A DNA stretch of 45,450 nt from Amycolatopsis acidicola (GCF_007713735.2 NZ_VMNW02000078.1:1-45450), one strand, 5' to 3'. Shown: positions 9,444 to 17,860, numbered from the stretch's first letter. Made by a program: numbers and translations. The notes: a model not told the origin generated them from the sequence alone.

Positions 9444-10391
9444 ATGACGGGCGCGGACACTCGCGAGGATCTGGCTCCGCTACGTACGGATTTCGACCGG
9501 TCCTGGCGCGGGTACGACGCGCGTCAGGTACAGGAGTTCGTCCGCCGCGTCGAGGCCGACCTGCGATTGCTGATCAGTGATCGGAACGCGGCCGCCGCCA
9601 GCGCCGAGGAGCTCGCCAGGCAGCTGGAGGAACTGCGCAGCGAGAACGACAAGCTGCGGGCGAAGATCGACCGGATCAGCCGGAGCCCCATCGAGGCCGA
9701 CGGCCTGTCCGAGCGCCTGCTCCGCATGGTGGAGCTGGCCGAGGACGAGGCCACGGAGATCACCGAACGGGCGCGTGCCGCCGCCGAGCGCAGCTGGGCG
9801 GCGGCCGAGCACGCGGGCCAGCGCCTGCGCGAAAGGCACGAACGCCTGGTCGCGGACGTGGACGAGCGGCGTCGCGAAGCGGCCGAGGAGCACGAAGCGC
9901 TCATGAAACGCACCGCTCAGCAGGTCGAGGAAATGACCGAGGAGGCGGCGCGTGCCCGGCATCGGCTGGACGAGCAGGCGGAGCGGCGCCGCCGGCAGGT
10001 GGAGGCCGATTTCGAGGAGGCGATGGCGATCCGGCGCGCCAACTCCCTGCGCGCGATCGAGGAGCTGGAGCAGGAGGCCATCGAGAAGGCGGAAAGCCTG
10101 GTGGCGGAAGCCCAGCGCAAGGCCGACTCGACGAACGCGGTGCGCGAGCTGATGTCCGAGCAGCTGCGGGACACCCAGCGCCTGCTCGAAGAAGCAGGCC
10201 CGTTGCTCGAGGTCGAGCCCGCGGAGCCGCGGGAAGTGCCGGGTGATTTGCCCATACCGCGCAAGGAAGACGAGCCCGACACGGTGGTGGTCGAGCTGGA
10301 CGAGTCCGCGAAGGCGAAGCCGCGTGCGGTGGAGGAAAAGCCGAAACCGAAGCCGAAGCCGCTGAAGGAGCCGGTCAAGGCCGCGGGGTAG
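9444..10391 (+). CDS. DivIVA-like coiled-coil protein
   Basis: 315 residues. A DivIVA-type N-terminal motif is visible at about 12-36 (TDFDRSWRGYDARQVQEFVRRVEADL), followed by long coiled coil (about 40-245) rich in Glu, Arg and Ala. A Pro/Lys/Glu-rich tail ends in a run of KPK units. Proteins of this family localise to curved membrane or to septa and act as scaffolds for growth or division. The segment after the first coil, SPIEADGLSERLLRMVELAEDEATEI, is shared with actinobacterial relatives. GGGAGG at 9433-9438 points to ATG 9444 rather than GTG 9438. The 3' end overlaps the convergent membrane-protein gene by 17 bp. Confidence 0.85.
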   Translation: MTGADTREDLAPLRTDFDRSWRGYDARQVQEFVRRVEADLRLLISDRNAAAASAEELARQLEELRSENDKLRAKIDRISRSPIEADGLSERLLRMVELAEDEATEITERARAAAERSWAAAEHAGQRLRERHERLVADVDERRREAAEEHEALMKRTAQQVEEMTEEAARARHRLDEQAERRRRQVEADFEEAMAIRRANSLRAIEELEQEAIEKAESLVAEAQRKADSTNAVRELMSEQLRDTQRLLEEAGPLLEVEPAEPREVPGDLPIPRKEDEPDTVVVELDESAKAKPRAVEEKPKPKPKPLKEPVKAAG

Positions 10392-11025
10392 CGGGCACCG
10401 GTTCGGGTTTGGCGTACAGCCGCGAGCGCGGGTCGAACAGCCCGGCGCGGAAGTAGTAGATGTTCGTGACCACCTGCAGGAACACGAAGAGCGCAACGTA
10501 TTGGGCGCCGTTCAGCGCGGGCACCAGGTTCACCGGCAGCGTGTAGGCGATCGCGAAGCGGACACCGGCGTCGAGCAGTGTCGCGGTCCCCCAGATGACA
10601 TTCGCGGTGCGCCATACGCGGCGGAACGACGCCGAGCGCTCCCAGAGCGATTCCCACGGTTCGCCGCCGCCGATCCGGCCGTCCAGCAGGAACCGCGCGA
10701 AGTGGTACACCACCGGCCGCCGCCCGCGGGTGGTGGCGAGCATCCAGATCCCGGTCACGGCGGTGAGGAAACCTTCCTTCGCCAGCAGGAAGCGCTCGTC
10801 CCCGCTGACCACGGCGACGAGCGCGGACAGCAGCGTCATCGCGGCCATGAAACCGGCCAGCTCGTTGAGCTTCCGGTTGCGCAGCAACTGGAAGCCGGTG
10901 GTCAGCACCGAGGGCACCGCGCTCAGCAGCAGCGCGTGGTAGGTGCTGAACCCGATCCCGTGCAGGAGGTAGTACAGGGCGATCGGCAGCGCGATGTCGA
11001 GCAGCCGGGGCAGTGCCTTGATCAT
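10375..11025 (-). CDS. Multi-pass membrane protein, VC0807-like
   Basis: 216 residues with about five hydrophobic helices, among them LLDIALPIALYYLLHGIGF, ALLLSAVPSVLTTGFQLL, AAMTLLSALVAVVSG and GAQYVALFVFLQVVTNIYYF. A cytoplasmic loop is rich in Trp and Arg (FRRVWRTANVIWG). The pattern resembles the VC0807-type family, which has no assigned function. Its ATG overlaps the stop of the TetR regulator by 4 bp (ATGA), so the two are one operon and the membrane protein is the probable target of that regulator. The Trp/Arg loop with repeated aromatic residues could bind lipid headgroups, but that is speculation. Confidence 0.72.
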   Translation of the reverse strand: MIKALPRLLDIALPIALYYLLHGIGFSTYHALLLSAVPSVLTTGFQLLRNRKLNELAGFMAAMTLLSALVAVVSGDERFLLAKEGFLTAVTGIWMLATTRGRRPVVYHFARFLLDGRIGGGEPWESLWERSASFRRVWRTANVIWGTATLLDAGVRFAIAYTLPVNLVPALNGAQYVALFVFLQVVTNIYYFRAGLFDPRSRLYAKPEPVPATPRP

Positions 11026-11612
11026 TTCCGGATCCCCCGTTCGTAGAGCTCGACCAGCTCGCGCGCGGAGGTCGCCAGGTCGAGGTCCGGGTACGCCTCC
11101 AGCATCATCGGGATCCCGTCGAGGCTGCGCTGGATCGAGGACGCGACCACGCGCACGTCGAACTCGCGGAACTCCCCGGCCTTGCGACCGTCGGCCAGGA
11201 TCTGCTCGAGCGGCGAGAGCACCGCGCGCTCGTCGTCCTGCGGGTCGAAGTCCAGCGCGCCGTTGAGGAAGATGCTCAGCAGTGCCTTCATCGGCGTGCG
11301 GTGCTCGGCGACGAACTCGATGTAGCCCTCGATGTACGCGCGCAGCGCGGCCGACGGCGTCTCCTGGCTGCCGACGCGCTCGGTCATGTAGCCGCCGATC
11401 TGCTGGTAGACCTCGGCCACGATCTGCTCCATCAGTTCCTTCTTGCCCGCGAAGTGATACGAGATCAGCCGCGTGCTGCTCAGCCCCGCGTGTTCCGCGA
11501 TCTTCGCGAACGACGCCTGCGGATAGCCCAGCTCGGCGATGGTCTCGATCGCCGCCGCGACGATCTGCGCGCGCCGCGCGTTGGCCGTGAAGCTCCGCTC
11601 GCTTACCTGCAT
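11022..11612 (-). CDS. TetR/AcrR family transcriptional regulator
   Basis: 196 residues. The N-terminal helix-turn-helix is SFAKIAEHAGLSSTRLISYHFAGKKELM (about residues 34-61), followed by an all-helical ligand domain. ATG 11612 gives the usual TetR N-terminal spacing; ATG 11630 is possible. Both starts lie inside a perfect 13-bp inverted repeat, so autoregulation is nearly certain. The gene is divergent from a MarR regulator and co-transcribed with the downstream membrane protein. Typical TetR proteins of this layout derepress an efflux or membrane gene upon ligand binding; the ligand is unknown. Confidence 0.87.
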   Translation of the reverse strand: MQVSERSFTANARRAQIVAAAIETIAELGYPQASFAKIAEHAGLSSTRLISYHFAGKKELMEQIVAEVYQQIGGYMTERVGSQETPSAALRAYIEGYIEFVAEHRTPMKALLSIFLNGALDFDPQDDERAVLSPLEQILADGRKAGEFREFDVRVVASSIQRSLDGIPMMLEAYPDLDLATSARELVELYERGIRK

Positions 11613-11638
11613 GAGTAAACAGTACCTCATGCAGGTAA
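11603..11638. promoter_or_regulatory. TetR autoregulatory operator, 13-bp arms
   Basis: TTACCTGCATGAG (11603-11615) and its exact complement CTCATGCAGGTAA (11626-11638) flank a 10-bp spacer. The left arm includes the start codon of the TetR gene at 11610-11612 and its first codons. Thirteen perfectly complementary base pairs in each arm is far above chance, and the position suits autorepression by the TetR product. Confidence 0.75.
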
Positions 11639-11699
11639 TTCCTGTCAGTGGTCAAGTAATTCCTTGGGCCTGAGCTGCGAGGGGATTAACCTCTGTGAG

Positions 11700-12185
11700 A
11701 TGGAAGGGCGGCCGGGCCACCGGGTGCGAAGCGTGGGGCGGGACGACTACGTCCCCGCGTACCTGAGCCTCATCTCGAACGCGTTGTCCTGGGGCGGATC
11801 GCGGCTGTTCCTGCGGCTGCACGGGGTCGGCATCAACGAATGGCGGGTGCTGTCCGCGATCGTGAACGCCCCGGGCAGCACGGCCACCCGGATCGGCGAG
11901 GAGCTCGGGCTCAACAAGTCCGTGGTCAGCCGGAGCATCCAGCTGCTGCAGACCCGCGATCTGGTCACGGTCGAGAACTTCGAGGGCAGGCGCGGGCTGC
12001 GGCTGACCGAGGCCGGGCACGATCTGCACGACCACCTGCTGGTCATCTCGCTCAAGCGCGAGGAGCTGCTGTTGTCGGGGTTCAGCGAGGAGGAGAAGGC
12101 GTTGCTGATGTCGTTCCTGCGCCGGATGTATCGCAACGTGCCCGCGATGAACGCCTACGACCCCGAGGACCAGGTCAGCGTGTGA
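11700..12185 (+). CDS. MarR-family transcriptional regulator
   Basis: 161 residues with a MarR winged helix: INEWRVLSAIVNAPGSTATRIGEELGLNKSVVSRSIQLLQTRDLVTVENFEGRRGLRLTEAG at about 46-108, ending in the wing. ATG 11700 is preferred because it gives the usual N-terminal helix; the frame is open back to 11664. The last codon overlaps the next gene start by 1 bp (TGATG), so it is co-transcribed with the FAD-linked oxidase and probably regulates this unit. No inverted repeat was recognised upstream beyond the neighbouring TetR operator. Confidence 0.85.
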   Translation: MEGRPGHRVRSVGRDDYVPAYLSLISNALSWGGSRLFLRLHGVGINEWRVLSAIVNAPGSTATRIGEELGLNKSVVSRSIQLLQTRDLVTVENFEGRRGLRLTEAGHDLHDHLLVISLKREELLLSGFSEEEKALLMSFLRRMYRNVPAMNAYDPEDQVSV

Positions 12186-13522
12186 TGGATTTCCTCACCA
12201 CGGACCCGGACGTCCTCGACGGCTACCGGTTCGACCAGGCCGGTTTCTGCGACGCCGGGATGCCGCGCGCGCTCGCCAGGCCCGCGAACACCGCTGAAGT
12301 CGCGCAGGTCCTGCGGCACGCGTACGAGGAGCGGATTCCCGTGGTGCCGCAAGGCGCGCGCACGGGATTGTCCGGCGGCGCGAACGCGATCGACGGCGCC
12401 ATCCTGCTTTCGCTGGAGCGGATGGCGGAGATCCTGGAGATCGACGAGGTCAACCACACCGCGACGGTGCAGCCGGGCGTGATCAACTCGGTGCTCTCGC
12501 GCGCGGTCGCCGACAAGGGGCTGTTCTACCCGCCGGACCCCGGATCGTGGGAGATTTCCACGATCGGCGGCAACGTCGCCACCAACGCCGGCGGACTCTG
12601 CTGCGTGAAGTACGGCGTGACCAGTGACTTCGTCCGCGAGCTGGAGGTGGTGCTGGCGGACGGGCGGGTGCTGCGCACGGGGCGTCGCACGGCGAAGGGC
12701 GTCGCGGGGTACGACCTGGCGCGGCTGTTCACTGGCTCCGAAGGCACTCTCGGCGTGATCACCGAGATCACCGTCGCGCTGCGCCCGGCCACGGAGAAAC
12801 CGTTGACAGCGGTCGCTTTCTTCGCCACGGCGGGCGCGGCCTGCGCGGTGGTGAGCGAGTACGTGAGCACCGGCAGGCGCCCGTCGCTGCTGGAGTTCAT
12901 GGACAAGCCGACGGTCGACGCGGTCTCGGCGTACCGCGATCTCGGTTTCCCGGACGACGTCGAGGGCGTGCTGATCACGCAGTCGGATCGCGGTGCGGCA
13001 GCGCCGGACGATCTTGCCGCCTTCGCCGAAGTGGCTCGCGCGGGTGGAGCCACCGACGTGCTGGTGGCTTCGGACGAGGCCGAGGCGGAGCTGCTCATCG
13101 AGGGCCGCAGGCTGGCCGGGGTCGCGATGGAGCGGCTCGGGCCGAGGCTGGTGGACGACGTGTGCGTGCCGAGGTCCCGGCTCGCCGAGTTCGTCGAGGG
13201 CGTGGCCGCGATCTCGCGCGAGCACGGGGTTCCGGTGCCGTGCTGCGGGCACGCGGGTGACGGGAACATGCACCCGAACGTCGTTTTCGACAGCGAGGAC
13301 CCGGATTCGGTGCGCCGCGGGCAGGCGGCGTTCGATGCGATCATGGCGCTCGGGCTGCGGCTCGGCGGCACCATCACCGGGGAGCACGGCGTCGGGATGC
13401 TGAAGCGGGACTGGCTGGAGACCGAGCTCGGCGAAGTCGGGGTGGCCGTGCACCGTTCGGTCAAGGAGGCGTTCGACCCGCGCGGGATCCTCAACCCCGG
13501 AAAGGTGGTGCGCGGCCGCTGA
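12185..13522 (+). CDS. FAD-linked oxidase, GlcD/D-2-hydroxyacid dehydrogenase type
   Basis: 445 residues of the vanillyl-alcohol-oxidase fold. The FAD-binding half carries VPQGARTGLSGGANAIDGAILLSLERM (about 55-80) and IGGNVATNAGGLCCVKYG (about 127-144). The C-terminal half has the HAGDGNMHPNVVFD metal-type His motif and GEHGVGMLKRDWL near the end, as in GlcD and D-lactate or D-2-hydroxyglutarate dehydrogenases. It should oxidise a D-2-hydroxyacid to the 2-oxoacid. The next gene is a class III aminotransferase 18 bp downstream on the same strand, so a linked oxidation and transamination is possible. Which acid is oxidised is unknown. Confidence 0.87.
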   Translation: MDFLTTDPDVLDGYRFDQAGFCDAGMPRALARPANTAEVAQVLRHAYEERIPVVPQGARTGLSGGANAIDGAILLSLERMAEILEIDEVNHTATVQPGVINSVLSRAVADKGLFYPPDPGSWEISTIGGNVATNAGGLCCVKYGVTSDFVRELEVVLADGRVLRTGRRTAKGVAGYDLARLFTGSEGTLGVITEITVALRPATEKPLTAVAFFATAGAACAVVSEYVSTGRRPSLLEFMDKPTVDAVSAYRDLGFPDDVEGVLITQSDRGAAAPDDLAAFAEVARAGGATDVLVASDEAEAELLIEGRRLAGVAMERLGPRLVDDVCVPRSRLAEFVEGVAAISREHGVPVPCCGHAGDGNMHPNVVFDSEDPDSVRRGQAAFDAIMALGLRLGGTITGEHGVGMLKRDWLETELGEVGVAVHRSVKEAFDPRGILNPGKVVRGR

Positions 13523-13540
13523 GCTTGTCATCCTGGCCCG

Positions 13541-14830
13541 ATGGAGACTGCGGAGACAGGGGAAACGGCACTGTGGCATCCGTTCGCGGACATGGCGACA
13601 GTCGCGGAGCACGAGTTCGTCATCGAGCGCGGCGAGGACGTCTGGGTCTACGACTCCGGCGGCAGGCGGTATCTCGACGGGACGGCCGGGCTCTGGTATG
13701 CGAACGCGGGCCACGGCCGGGCCGAGATCGCCGACGCCGCCGCCGCGCAGTTGCGGAAGCTCGCGGGCTATTCGATCTTCGGTGACTTCAGCAACGAACC
13801 CGCGCGCGCACTGGCGGAGCGGATCGCCGGGCTGGCGCCGGTGCCGGACGCGAAGGTCTTCCTGACCACCGGCGGCGGCGAGGCCATCGACAGCGCGGTC
13901 AAGATCGCGCGCCGCTACCACTTGGCGCAGGGCGAACCGGAGCGCGTGCACGTGATCAGCCGGGCGCAGGCGTACCACGGCACCAACGGAATCGGCACCG
14001 GGGTCGCGGGCATCGAGGCCAACCGCGCCGGGTTCGGCGAGATGCTCCCGGCGGCTTCGCGCGTGCAGTACGACTCGGTCGAGGCGTTGCGCGAGGAGAT
14101 CCTGCGGGTCGGGCCCGAGCGCGTGGCGGCGTTCCTGTTCGAGCCGGTGATCGGCGCCGGCGGGGTGTTGCCGCCGCCGGAGGGCTACATCGAAGGCGTG
14201 GTCGAGGTGTGTCACGAGTTCGGCGTACTGGCCATCGCGGACGCGGTGATCTGCGGGTTCGGGCGGCTGGGTTCGTGGTTCGGCGTCGAGCGGTGGGGTG
14301 TGGAGCCGGACCTGATCACTTTCGCCAAGGGCGTCACCAGCGGGTACCTGCCGCTCGGTGGGGTGGTCGTGCACGGCCGGGTCGCGGAGCCGTTCTTTTC
14401 CCGTCCTGGCAACGTTTTCCGGCACGGCCCGACGTACTCCGGCCACCCGGCTTGCTGTGCCGCGGGGCTGGCGAACATCGATGTGCTGGAGCGTGACGGT
14501 CTGGTGGGGCGTGGGCGTGAGCTGGAAGGTGAGCTGGCGAACGTGCTGCGTCCGCTGGCCGCGCACCCGCTGGTCGCCGAGGTGCGGGCCGGGGTCGGTC
14601 TGCTCGGCGCGGTGGAGCTGACGGCGGAAACGCGAGACCGGCTGCCGTCCGCCCTCGCTGATCTGCAGCTGCTTGCGCGTCGGCAAGGTGTACTCGTGCG
14701 CCCGCTGGGAGCCGCGCTCGCGGTTTCCCCGCCGCTGACCGTTCAGGCCGAGCAGCTGCGGCAGATCGGCGAAGCCTTCGCCGAAGGACTTGACGAACTC
14801 AAGCTCAAGGTCGAGTCCACAGTGGATTGA
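13541..14830 (+). CDS. Class III pyridoxal-phosphate aminotransferase
   Basis: 429 residues, full length. The start MET-AETGETALWHPFADM fits the usual HPFxDM N-terminus. PLP-binding lysine is in LITFAKGVTSGYLPLGG (about residue 267). The phosphate-binding segment is TTGGGEAIDSAVKIARRYH. The conserved DE-V-x-T-GFGR block appears as DAVICGFGRLG, with the PLP-contacting Asp kept but Glu and Thr replaced by Ala and Cys. Family members move amino groups from omega-amino acids, diamines or beta-alanine to pyruvate or 2-oxoglutarate. The donor is not predictable. It is the third gene of the MarR, oxidase, aminotransferase unit. Confidence 0.87.
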   Translation: METAETGETALWHPFADMATVAEHEFVIERGEDVWVYDSGGRRYLDGTAGLWYANAGHGRAEIADAAAAQLRKLAGYSIFGDFSNEPARALAERIAGLAPVPDAKVFLTTGGGEAIDSAVKIARRYHLAQGEPERVHVISRAQAYHGTNGIGTGVAGIEANRAGFGEMLPAASRVQYDSVEALREEILRVGPERVAAFLFEPVIGAGGVLPPPEGYIEGVVEVCHEFGVLAIADAVICGFGRLGSWFGVERWGVEPDLITFAKGVTSGYLPLGGVVVHGRVAEPFFSRPGNVFRHGPTYSGHPACCAAGLANIDVLERDGLVGRGRELEGELANVLRPLAAHPLVAEVRAGVGLLGAVELTAETRDRLPSALADLQLLARRQGVLVRPLGAALAVSPPLTVQAEQLRQIGEAFAEGLDELKLKVESTVD

Positions 14831-14985
14831 CCGCCGAGTCCGGCCACGTCCGTTGTGGACTGATCGATCCGGCGCCGCTGCGTGGGCGGAAGATCACGCA
14901 CAGGAGTCGCGGTGCGCCAATGGTTGAACGCAGTGGGCCGTTTGTCAGATTTCTCGGGCGCGCGGATCTCGGTAATCTGCTCGTC

Positions 14986-15417
14986 GTGAGTCAAGCCTCG
15001 ACCGAGGCCCGGCCTGGTGACCTGGTCGAGCGTGTACAGCAGCTGTGGCAAAAAGCGTGTGACGACGAACTACGCCCGCTGGGCCTGACTTTGGCCCAGT
15101 ACAGCCTCCTGCGCGCGCTCGCCGACAGGCCCGGGGTGTCCACCACGGAACTCGCCCCGCTGCTCGTGTTGAACCGGCAGACGCTGCGCGACGTGCTGGG
15201 CGGCCTGCGCAGCTCGGGCCTCGTGCTCGTCGGCGGCCGCGGCCCGCTCGGCCGCACCCGCCCGGTGCAGCTCACCGTCGACGGGCGGGCCCGGCTGCGC
15301 GCCGGTGAGCACGCGATCGCCGGGGTCGAGGCGCGGATGCTCACCAGGTTCACCCCCGGCGACCGGCACCGGCTGAGCGCGATGCTCGCCACCTGCGCGG
15401 TGAATCTCGCGCGTTGA
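14986..15417 (+). CDS. MarR-family transcriptional regulator
   Basis: About 143 residues. Winged helix from LGLTLAQYSLLRALADRPGVSTTELAPLLVLNRQTLRDVLGGLRSSGLVLVGGRGPLGRTRPVQLTVDG (about 27-95), then a C-terminal dimer helix. The longer open frame reaches back to 14827, but its first 53 residues (including PRPLRGRKITHRS-type basic sequence) do not look like MarR, so GTG 14986 is preferred. TAATCT at 14973-14978 could be a -10 element giving a leaderless transcript, which would explain the absence of a clear ribosome binding site. The target is unknown; the following flotillin pair or the preceding aminotransferase are both candidates. Confidence 0.78.
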   Translation: MSQASTEARPGDLVERVQQLWQKACDDELRPLGLTLAQYSLLRALADRPGVSTTELAPLLVLNRQTLRDVLGGLRSSGLVLVGGRGPLGRTRPVQLTVDGRARLRAGEHAIAGVEARMLTRFTPGDRHRLSAMLATCAVNLAR

Positions 15418-15464
15418 GCCCGGTTTTCCTGCGCGGCACGGACAATGAGGGCTAGTTTGAACCT

Positions 15465-15692
15465 GTGACGAGCGGTGCTTCCGTCGTGGGCCGGATCGGT
15501 GAGCTGGTCCACCCCACCCGTGGTGCAGACGGGCCGGGCGAAGTGCGGGTCAGCATCAGCGGCGGCACGGAAATCTACCTGGCCCATTCGGCCGGGCCAC
15601 TCCCTTCCGGCACGAAGGTGCTGATCGTGGAATGGCGTGGCGCGCGGGCCGTCGACGTCGTGCCGTGGACGGATCTGCCCGGCACCGGATGA
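15465..15692 (+). CDS. Small NfeD-like OB-fold protein
   Basis: 75 residues with no membrane helix. The sequence VGRIGELVHPTRGADGPGEVRVSISGGTEIYLAH followed by PLPSGTKVLIVEWRGARAVDVVPW resembles the soluble C-terminal OB-fold domain of NfeD proteins (repeated beta strands with the Gly-Glu-hydrophobic pattern and the conserved P-x-G-T-x-V-x-V-x-x-x-x-G block). NfeD proteins partner with flotillin-like SPFH proteins. The next gene, 10 bp downstream, is such a protein, which supports the call. Most NfeD proteins carry membrane helices; this one is the OB fold alone. Start GTG 15465. Confidence 0.7.
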   Translation: MTSGASVVGRIGELVHPTRGADGPGEVRVSISGGTEIYLAHSAGPLPSGTKVLIVEWRGARAVDVVPWTDLPGTG

Positions 15693-15702
15693 GGAGAGCA
15701 CG

Positions 15703-16821
15703 ATGTTCGGTTATCACGTCCCGGCACCGGATGAGGCGATGCTGATTTCCGGCGGCAAGGGGAGCAACGGCGAGAGCCCGTTCCGGGTCGTCACCGGGCA
15801 CGGCTCCTTCGTGATGCCGTTCTTCCGTAAAGTCCGGTTCCTCACGCTTGCCATGTGTGAGGCCGAAGTCGCCGAAGCCTGCGTGACCAAACAGGGCATC
15901 GCGCTCAACGTGCGCGCGGTGATCGCCTTCAAGGTGGGCAACGACGAGGAGAGCATCGTCAACGCCGGACAGCGCTTTCTGTCCGATCAGGACCAGATGT
16001 CCGTCCTCACCGGACGGATCTTCGCCGGCCACCTGCGCTCCATCGTCGGCTCGATGACGGTCGAGGAGATCGTGACCGAGCGCCAGAAACTGGCCACCGA
16101 GGTCCTCGACGGTTCGAAGGCGGAGATGGCGAAGATCGGGCTGAGCGTGGACTCGCTGCAGATCCAGTCCATCGACGACATGAAGCTCGGCTACATCGCC
16201 GCGATGGCCGCGCCGCACAACGCCGCGATCCAGCGGCAGGCGCAGATCGCGCAGGCGCAGGCGAACCAGGCGGCGGCCGAGGCGGAGCAGGAGTCGCAGC
16301 GGCGGCAGGCGGAGTACAGCAGGCAGACGGCGGTCGTGCAGGCGCAGTACAAGGCGGAGGTCGATCGCGCGCAGGCCGAGGCGTCACAGGCGGGGCCGCT
16401 CGCGCAGGCGCAGGCGCAGCGCGAGGTCATCGCGATGCAGACGGAGCTGGCGCAGCGTGAAGCCGAGCTCCGCCAGCAGCAGCTGGTCGCGGAGGTCGTG
16501 AAGCCCGCGGACGCGGAGGCCGAGCGGGTGCGCATCCTGGCACAGGCCGAGGCGGAGAAGATGCGGATACAGGCCGAGGCGGCCGCCTCGTACGACCGCG
16601 TCGCGCTGGACAGGATGCTGATCGACCAGCTGCCGATGATCGTCAAGGAGGCGGCGGGCGGGCTGGCCGGCGCGAACGTCAACATCCTCAACGGTTCCGA
16701 CGGGCTCGGGGAGATCGCGGCCGGGCTCGTCGGCCAGGGTCTGTCTATTTTGGACTCGGTGAAGAAGGGCCTCGGCGGCGGTGAGGAGAAGAAGCCGGGG
16801 ACGGACCTCGAACCGCGCTAG
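15703..16821 (+). CDS. Flotillin-like SPFH/Band 7 protein
   Basis: 372 residues. An SPFH/PHB domain occupies about 25-175 (VTGHGSFVMPFFRKVRFLTLAMCEAEV and VEEIVTERQKLATEVLDGSKAEMAKIGLSVDSLQIQSI). It is followed by a long Ala/Gln/Glu-rich coiled coil (about 180-320) and a short C-terminal Gly/Lys/Glu tail. Flotillins oligomerise on the membrane face and organise lipid domains or membrane-protein assembly. Here the N-terminus lacks an obvious transmembrane or hairpin helix, so membrane binding would depend on another feature or partner. The NfeD-like gene directly upstream is the likely partner. The 3' end overlaps the convergent AsnC-type gene by 4 bp. Confidence 0.87.
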   Translation: MFGYHVPAPDEAMLISGGKGSNGESPFRVVTGHGSFVMPFFRKVRFLTLAMCEAEVAEACVTKQGIALNVRAVIAFKVGNDEESIVNAGQRFLSDQDQMSVLTGRIFAGHLRSIVGSMTVEEIVTERQKLATEVLDGSKAEMAKIGLSVDSLQIQSIDDMKLGYIAAMAAPHNAAIQRQAQIAQAQANQAAAEAEQESQRRQAEYSRQTAVVQAQYKAEVDRAQAEASQAGPLAQAQAQREVIAMQTELAQREAELRQQQLVAEVVKPADAEAERVRILAQAEAEKMRIQAEAAASYDRVALDRMLIDQLPMIVKEAAGGLAGANVNILNGSDGLGEIAAGLVGQGLSILDSVKKGLGGGEEKKPGTDLEPR

Positions 16822-17816
16822 CCGACAGGAGCGCCGGCTCGTTTGACCCGGCGGATGACGGGAGCTGTCTCGGCGCTCAGCACGCCGGGCAGAGCGCCGA
16901 GTTTCCCTGCCAGGTAGTCGTAAAGCGCTTCCCCGTCCCGGCAGACGGCGAAGGCGACCACGTTGCTCGGACCGGTGGTGGCCGCGGCGTAGGCGATTTC
17001 CTGATGCGTCGCCAGCGCCGCGCCCACCGTGCGCAGCTCCGCGGGAGCGACGGTGAGCCACAGGATCGCTTCGCTCGCACAGCCGAACAACAGCGGATCG
17101 ATATCGATGTCGAAGTACACGGTGCCCTCGGCGCGCAGCTGGTCGAGGCGGCGGCGGACCGTCGACTCCGACCAGCCCGTGGCGCGGGAGAGGTCCGGGA
17201 AAGCCGCGCGGCCGTCTTCGGCCAGCGCCGCCAGCAGACTTTCGTCCGGCTCCGCCGGGGCCTGCGCGTCGGGCGGCGGCTGCCAGCTCAACTCCGTGAT
17301 CTGCTTGTCCGACAGGGCTTTCATCCGGCCCGGCCAGCCCGCGGTGCCGGCCATCGGGTGCAGCAGGCTGTGTGCTGTCACGGAAACGAGGCGCGGGGTG
17401 CGGGGGAGCTTGTGCAGCAGGAGGCCCTCCGCGTCGCTGCGGCCGCGGGTGCGGGCGATGCACGTGATCTCGGTGCCGCCGGACATCAGGCTCACCCACG
17501 ACGTGTCGGGCCTGCGGGCGAGCGCGGCGGCGATCTGGGTGGCGGAGTCCGGGGTGCAGCGCAGCCGGACGAACCAGTCGGTCAGGCCGAGGTGCTTCGG
17601 GCTGGGCAGGCCGACCACGCGCAGCCGGTGCGCGGAGCGCAGGCGGCCGTAGCGGCGCGCGATCGTGCGGTCCGACGTGCCGAGCACCTCCGCGATACGG
17701 CTGAACGGGGCCCTGGCGTCGAGCTGCAGAGCGTGCACGAGCTGTCGGTCCAGCTCGTCGAGCGTGTCCGGATCCACCAGCTGAAGGTAGCTGGTGTCGG
17801 ATACCGGCGCTATCAT
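16818..17816 (-). CDS. AsnC/Lrp-type regulator with duplicated helix-turn-helix
   Basis: 332 residues, about twice the usual Lrp length. The first HTH is LDELDRQLVHALQLDARAPFSRIAEVLGTSDRTIARRYGRL (about 17-57); the second is ESLLAALAEDGRAAFPDLSRATGWSESTVRRRLDQL (about 194-228). Each is followed by a RAM-like ligand region (LTDWFVRLRCTPDSATQIAAALARRPDTSWV and ASEAILWLTVAPAELRTVGAALATHQEIAYAAATTG). This is the two-module AsnC architecture seen in actinobacteria. It is divergent from the VOC protein gene across 44 bp that contain a palindrome, so that pair of genes is the probable target. An effector amino acid or small molecule is likely but cannot be named. Confidence 0.87.
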   Translation of the reverse strand: MIAPVSDTSYLQLVDPDTLDELDRQLVHALQLDARAPFSRIAEVLGTSDRTIARRYGRLRSAHRLRVVGLPSPKHLGLTDWFVRLRCTPDSATQIAAALARRPDTSWVSLMSGGTEITCIARTRGRSDAEGLLLHKLPRTPRLVSVTAHSLLHPMAGTAGWPGRMKALSDKQITELSWQPPPDAQAPAEPDESLLAALAEDGRAAFPDLSRATGWSESTVRRRLDQLRAEGTVYFDIDIDPLLFGCASEAILWLTVAPAELRTVGAALATHQEIAYAAATTGPSNVVAFAVCRDGEALYDYLAGKLGALPGVLSAETAPVIRRVKRAGAPVG

Positions 17817-17825
17817 CGATTTTCG

Positions 17826-17839
17826 CGCCGGTACCGGCG
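17826..17839. promoter_or_regulatory. 14-bp palindrome between AsnC-type gene and VOC gene
   Basis: CGCCGGTACCGGCG is a perfect palindrome in the 44-bp divergent gap. A second symmetrical element, GATA-N7-TATC (17800-17814), runs into the start codon of the AsnC-type gene and contains ACCGGCGC, matching part of the palindrome. Together they look like a pair of operators for the divergent regulator. Confidence 0.55.
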
Positions 17840-17860
17840 GCGGCCGGTCAGTCTGGGCGT

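Noticed and set aside
12155..14686. Long minus-strand open frame of 843 codons
   Set aside because: It is antisense to the FAD oxidase and aminotransferase genes, which have clear family motifs; codon pattern is that of a shadow frame.
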